Shown here in pieces: positions 6,065 through 8,560 of a stretch of 8,560 nt of DNA (its first letter is position 1; every line of letters starts with the position of its first letter). The position numbers were made by a program, and so were the translations under genes. The notes below the pieces were generated by a model. The model had not been told where the DNA came from, searched no databases, and saw only the letters and a program-made list of their open reading frames with translations. The DNA comes from Chitinophagaceae bacterium (GTDB lineage Bacteria; Bacteroidota; Bacteroidia; Chitinophagales; Chitinophagaceae): assembly GCA_020846105.1 (NCBI GenBank), contig JADLEN010000148.1, forward strand, positions 1 to 8,560. Reading direction: 5' to 3'.

Positions 6065-6868
6065 ATGCGATTTATCACCCTGATTTCTGACTTTGGCCAT
6101 AAAGATGCTGCTGCTGCAATAGCACAGAGCATTCTTGCGTTGCACAATCCGGCATCTACCATTCTTACTATTACTCATAGTGTTTCTAGCAAATTATTAA
6201 TAGAGGCTGCCTACCTGCTCAAAACTTCTTACGCAGAATTTCCTAAAGGCACCATTCATGTAGTTTATGTAGGCATATACCACTCCAAAAGCCCATCACT
6301 AGTGTTGTGCGAGAAAGAAGGACATTATTTTTTAGCTCCCAATAATGGTATTTTACCCTTGGCTTTCGGGATAGAAAATCTTGGTCTTTGGCAATGCTAT
6401 GAATGGGACGATAGTAGTAAGACATTTAGAGATTGGCAAGAAAACTGTGCTGCAATTGCGGCAGCATTGGATACTAAAAAACCAGCGGAATTGGGCTACC
6501 CATCTTTCACGCTCGATACTATAAAGCAAAAGGTGATGCCTAGCCCTGTATTGGCAGATAATTGGGTAGAGTGTCAGGTTTTACACGTGGCACACAATGG
6601 CAATGTAGTAGTAAATATGTAAAAGCCGTACTTCGAAAGTTTGCGCAACAATAGGAGCTTTAGAATAGACCTCACAAGTACCGGACAGATAACCCAAATG
6701 AGTGCTCATATAGGCATGGTAAACGAAAAAGATGTTCTCTGCAGGTTCACTAAAAGTGGCTATTTAGAAATAGCTATGAACAATGCCTCTGCGGCTGCGA
6801 TGTTGGGTTTCAAGACCTTTTCTGGAAAACAAAAATTTTATTCTTCCGTAAAAATTTTCTTCGAATGA
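6065..6868 (+). pseudogene. SAM hydroxide adenosyltransferase-like (DUF62) gene interrupted by an in-frame stop
   Basis: One continuous frame of 268 codons, the usual family length (about 260-290), broken only by TAA at codon 186 (6620-6622). The part before the stop opens with FITLISDFGHKD (3-14), then THSVSS (37-42), FPKGTIHVV (59-67), HYFLAPNNGIL (87-97), and ends in GNVVVNM (179-185), the family's GNVxxN turn. The same frame after the stop resumes with KPYFESL and carries SGYLEIAMNN (231-240), the family's C-terminal SAM-binding-type motif, through to FFE. Family members split SAM into adenosine and methionine. The upstream product alone would lack the C-terminal barrel; the downstream part has no good start of its own (first in-frame ATG at 6698). 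Some expected active-site residues also look altered (see findings). It could be a pseudogene, a strain-specific nonsense allele, a read-through gene or a sequencing error. Its stop overlaps the next start by ATGA. Confidence 0.8.
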
Positions 6869-7149
6869 TAAAACGAATTGTGCAAATGACCTTTGAGCCA
6901 GAAAACATTGATGCCTTTAAGATTTTTTTTGAAGAACGAAAGGCAACAATAAAGGCATTTGAGGGATGTGAATTTTTAGAATTGTGGCAAGATATTAATG
7001 AACCCAACAAGTTTTTTACCCATAGTATTTGGGCATCTGAGGCACATTTAAACCACTATAGATTTTCAGAATTTTTTAAAGACACTTGGTCGCAAACAAA
7101 GAATATGTTTGCATCAAAAGCACAAGCCTGGAGTGTAACTGTTTTATAA
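6865..7149 (+). CDS. Small ABM-fold protein, putative quinol monooxygenase-like
   Basis: A 94-residue dimeric alpha/beta (ferredoxin-like) protein of the antibiotic biosynthesis monooxygenase (ABM)/YgiN type. The first strand IKRIVQMTF is followed by a helix with a conserved-looking FFEER (about 15-30), EGCEFLELWQDINEPN (33-48), strand FFTHSIWAS (50-58), and a second helix with HLNHYRFSEFFKD (61-73), the order of strands and helices typical of an ABM domain. Such proteins range from cofactor-free quinol oxygenases to heme-degrading enzymes and uncharacterised stress proteins; substrate cannot be read from the sequence. The ATG overlaps the stop of the DUF62 gene (ATGA, 6865-6868), so translation is probably coupled, and it appears to depend on the promoter at 6047-6054. 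It converges on the glycosyltransferase with 4 bp between stops. Confidence 0.82.
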   Translation: MIKRIVQMTFEPENIDAFKIFFEERKATIKAFEGCEFLELWQDINEPNKFFTHSIWASEAHLNHYRFSEFFKDTWSQTKNMFASKAQAWSVTVL

Positions 7150-7153
7150 GGAA

Positions 7154-8380
7154 CTAATGTTTGCAAAGCGATTCGTAAATTGCAGCATAGGCCTCTACCC
7201 CACGCGCTAAGGCAAAATAATCTGCTGCACCTTGCCTTATAATTTCAGGATGATTCATTTCTTCTTTTAACTTTTTTACGGCTTCGCTAAAACCTTGCTC
7301 ATCAAAGCTGTGCACTAGCTCGCCCGACTTGTATTTTTCAACTATAAAGTCTGAATCACCGACACCTGCATTGCAAATAACGGGCACACCCATCGCCATC
7401 AACTCGCCCTGCTTTACTGGCGAAGATGCTTTTTTGGAAAATGCATTTTTGATAAAAAACAAGCCAATATCCATCATTGAAATATAGTAGGGCATCTCGC
7501 TCCTGCTACTCGAAATAATCCTTATTTTATTATTGTCTATTCGCAAATTACTGGCGGCTTTCAGTATCATGTCCTTGGGCTCGCTGGTAACGAAAAACAA
7601 AATAGTATCAGGGTGATTTTTTAACCAATATTCGAAAAAACGGAGCATTTCATTGAGCAAATACCAAGTACCCAATGAACCTACATAGCCCATCACCAAC
7701 TTATTATTGGGCAGGTCGGCTTTTCTGCGCAGTGCATTTGTCTTGGTATTGGAAAGCTGCGTTGGGTCAAACAACTCCATATCTACGCAGCAAGGTATCA
7801 CCGTTATAGGCGCATGGGGTATTGACCATGTCTCGATCTCTGCCTTGGCAGCATAGGTAAGCGAAACCACAGCATCGGCTTCTTGCAAAAACTGTTGCTC
7901 TTTTTTCTTAAAATATTGAAATACCTGCTTGTAAACAGGTTTGTTCAAATTCCATAAACCACCATCTACCCGCTCATCTGCCCAAAAGCCTCTCATATCA
8001 AACACTAATGGCAAACCATACTTTTTTTTCATACTTTGCCCTACAAGTGCGGCAATATAACTGCGGCAATGAACTATATCGAAAGCAATTTTATTGTGAA
8101 GGCCGGCAGCAAGCTTTTTCAAGTTCTTTACATCCTTTATTGTAGATAAAATTGGTGGTTTGCGCGTGTATTTTGTAGGTTGCCAGTTGATATGATGCTT
8201 CGTACAAATAGCTTGTATTAGTTCTTTATGATGCCAATTTTCATTTTTCTCGCAGCTTAGCAAGGTGATTTTGTAACCCTTTGACGATAAACCAACCAAA
8301 TATGGTAATACTTGACTTTGGCCGAGCGGGTCGGTCATGCCATCATATGATATGTAAAGGATATTAAGCATATTTAGCAT
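7154..8380 (-). CDS. Glycosyltransferase family 4 (GT-B fold)
   Basis: A 408-residue cytoplasmic or membrane-associated glycosyltransferase that transfers a sugar from a nucleotide donor, probably to a lipid-linked or surface glycan acceptor; the exact sugars are unknown. The N-terminal Rossmann half starts ILYISYDGMTDPLGQSQVLP (7-26), includes FDIVHCRSYIAAL (100-112) and RGFWADERVDGG (130-141), and the linker VIPCCVD (194-200) leads to the C-terminal donor-binding half, opened by MGYVGSLGTWY (230-240). SPVKQGELMAMGVPVI (320-335) is the GT4 EX7E-type region with Glu326. No membrane-spanning segment is obvious. A second in-frame ATG at 8371 (MLNILYIS) is an equally good start. It lies 23 bp downstream of the asparagine synthase gene in the same direction, so the two probably form one operon of a polysaccharide or glycoconjugate locus. 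No terminator is visible downstream. Confidence 0.92.
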   Translation of the reverse strand: MLNMLNILYISYDGMTDPLGQSQVLPYLVGLSSKGYKITLLSCEKNENWHHKELIQAICTKHHINWQPTKYTRKPPILSTIKDVKNLKKLAAGLHNKIAFDIVHCRSYIAALVGQSMKKKYGLPLVFDMRGFWADERVDGGLWNLNKPVYKQVFQYFKKKEQQFLQEADAVVSLTYAAKAEIETWSIPHAPITVIPCCVDMELFDPTQLSNTKTNALRRKADLPNNKLVMGYVGSLGTWYLLNEMLRFFEYWLKNHPDTILFFVTSEPKDMILKAASNLRIDNNKIRIISSSRSEMPYYISMMDIGLFFIKNAFSKKASSPVKQGELMAMGVPVICNAGVGDSDFIVEKYKSGELVHSFDEQGFSEAVKKLKEEMNHPEIIRQGAADYFALARGVEAYAAIYESLCKH

Positions 8381-8403
8381 TTGAAATTTTAGGAAATACT
8401 TTA

Positions 8404-8559
8404 CTACTTTTTCTCATAAAACCACCAATGCAGTACTAGCAATGCCCATACACGATTGTAATAATAGGTTTTACCGCCAAGGTAGGCTTTTACAATATTA
8501 TTCACGTGTTTGTACTCTACCAATCCAGCAGATTCTACCTTTTGCTTGCTTAAATATTT
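8404..8559 (-). CDS. Asparagine synthase (glutamine-hydrolysing), C-terminal fragment cut by the window edge
   Basis: Only the last 51 codons are in the window: KYLSKQKVESAGLVEYKHV, then NNIVKAYLGGKTYYYNRVW, ending LHWWFYEKK and TAG. The pattern LSKQxVexaGLvexkxVxxxvxxyLgGk followed by a Trp-rich end (rvWaLLvLhwWfye) is the typical C-terminus of AsnB-type asparagine synthases of about 600-630 residues. The full enzyme has an N-terminal glutaminase domain and an ATP-dependent synthetase domain converting aspartate to asparagine. Beside a glycosyltransferase, such proteins often belong to O-antigen/exopolysaccharide clusters, where they are thought to amidate sugars such as uronic acids; biosynthetic asparagine supply is the alternative. 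The frame is read from the reverse complement; the rest of the gene lies beyond the edge. Confidence 0.85.
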   Translation of the reverse strand, partial: KYLSKQKVESAGLVEYKHVNNIVKAYLGGKTYYYNRVWALLVLHWWFYEKK

Positions 8560-8560
8560 A

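Noticed and set aside
6641..6868. Separate small gene starting at TTG 6641
   Set aside because: It is in the same frame as the DUF62 gene and carries that family's C-terminal motif; TTG with no start context is not convincing.
1..8560. CRISPR array, tRNA, rRNA, riboswitch, toxin-antitoxin or phage-defence module
   Set aside because: I looked for spaced direct repeats, cloverleaf and aptamer-like structure and paired small genes and found none. The genes are mainly housekeeping.

Overview
The window looks like a chromosomal segment of a Bacteroidota bacterium, probably of the Chitinophagales/Sphingobacteriales type. The evidence is low-to-moderate GC, no clear Shine-Dalgarno sequences, several good matches to the Bacteroidota -7 promoter element TAnnTTTG just upstream of genes, and a secreted protease ending in a type IX secretion (T9SS) sorting domain. 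The placement rests on these features and on protein character, not on a database search.

Layout. (1) Positions 132-1394 encode a secreted pappalysin-like (M43) zinc metalloprotease with a T9SS tail, closed by a strong hairpin terminator. (2) Positions 1450-1845 encode a small predicted lipoprotein of unknown function, followed by a second perfect hairpin. (3) A compact divergent pair, tsaB (minus; tRNA t6A modification) and ridA (plus; enamine/imine deaminase), has only 40 bp between start codons and overlapping promoters. (4) eno (enolase) is followed 49 bp later by a FtsB/DivIC-type division protein. A bidirectional terminator separates that gene from the convergent rlmN (23S rRNA/tRNA m2A methyltransferase). 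(5) Divergent from rlmN is a SAM hydroxide adenosyltransferase-like (DUF62) reading frame broken by one in-frame TAA at codon 186. It overlaps by ATGA a small ABM-fold (quinol monooxygenase-like) gene. (6) Converging on these from the right, on the minus strand, are a GT4-type glycosyltransferase and, cut by the window edge, the C-terminus of a glutamine-hydrolysing asparagine synthase. That pair suggests the edge of a cell-surface glycan locus.

Most genes are housekeeping: translation fidelity (tsaB, rlmN), glycolysis (eno), metabolite damage control (ridA) and division (ftsB/divIC). I do not see a convincing new multi-gene system. The points most worth a second look are the nonsense-interrupted, catalytically divergent DUF62 gene, the overlapping tsaB/ridA promoters with probably leaderless or near-leaderless transcripts, and the degenerate TTAACT repeats just upstream of the enolase promoter. 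No stretch over 300 bases lacks a gene, and I saw no tRNA, rRNA, CRISPR array or intact insertion sequence.
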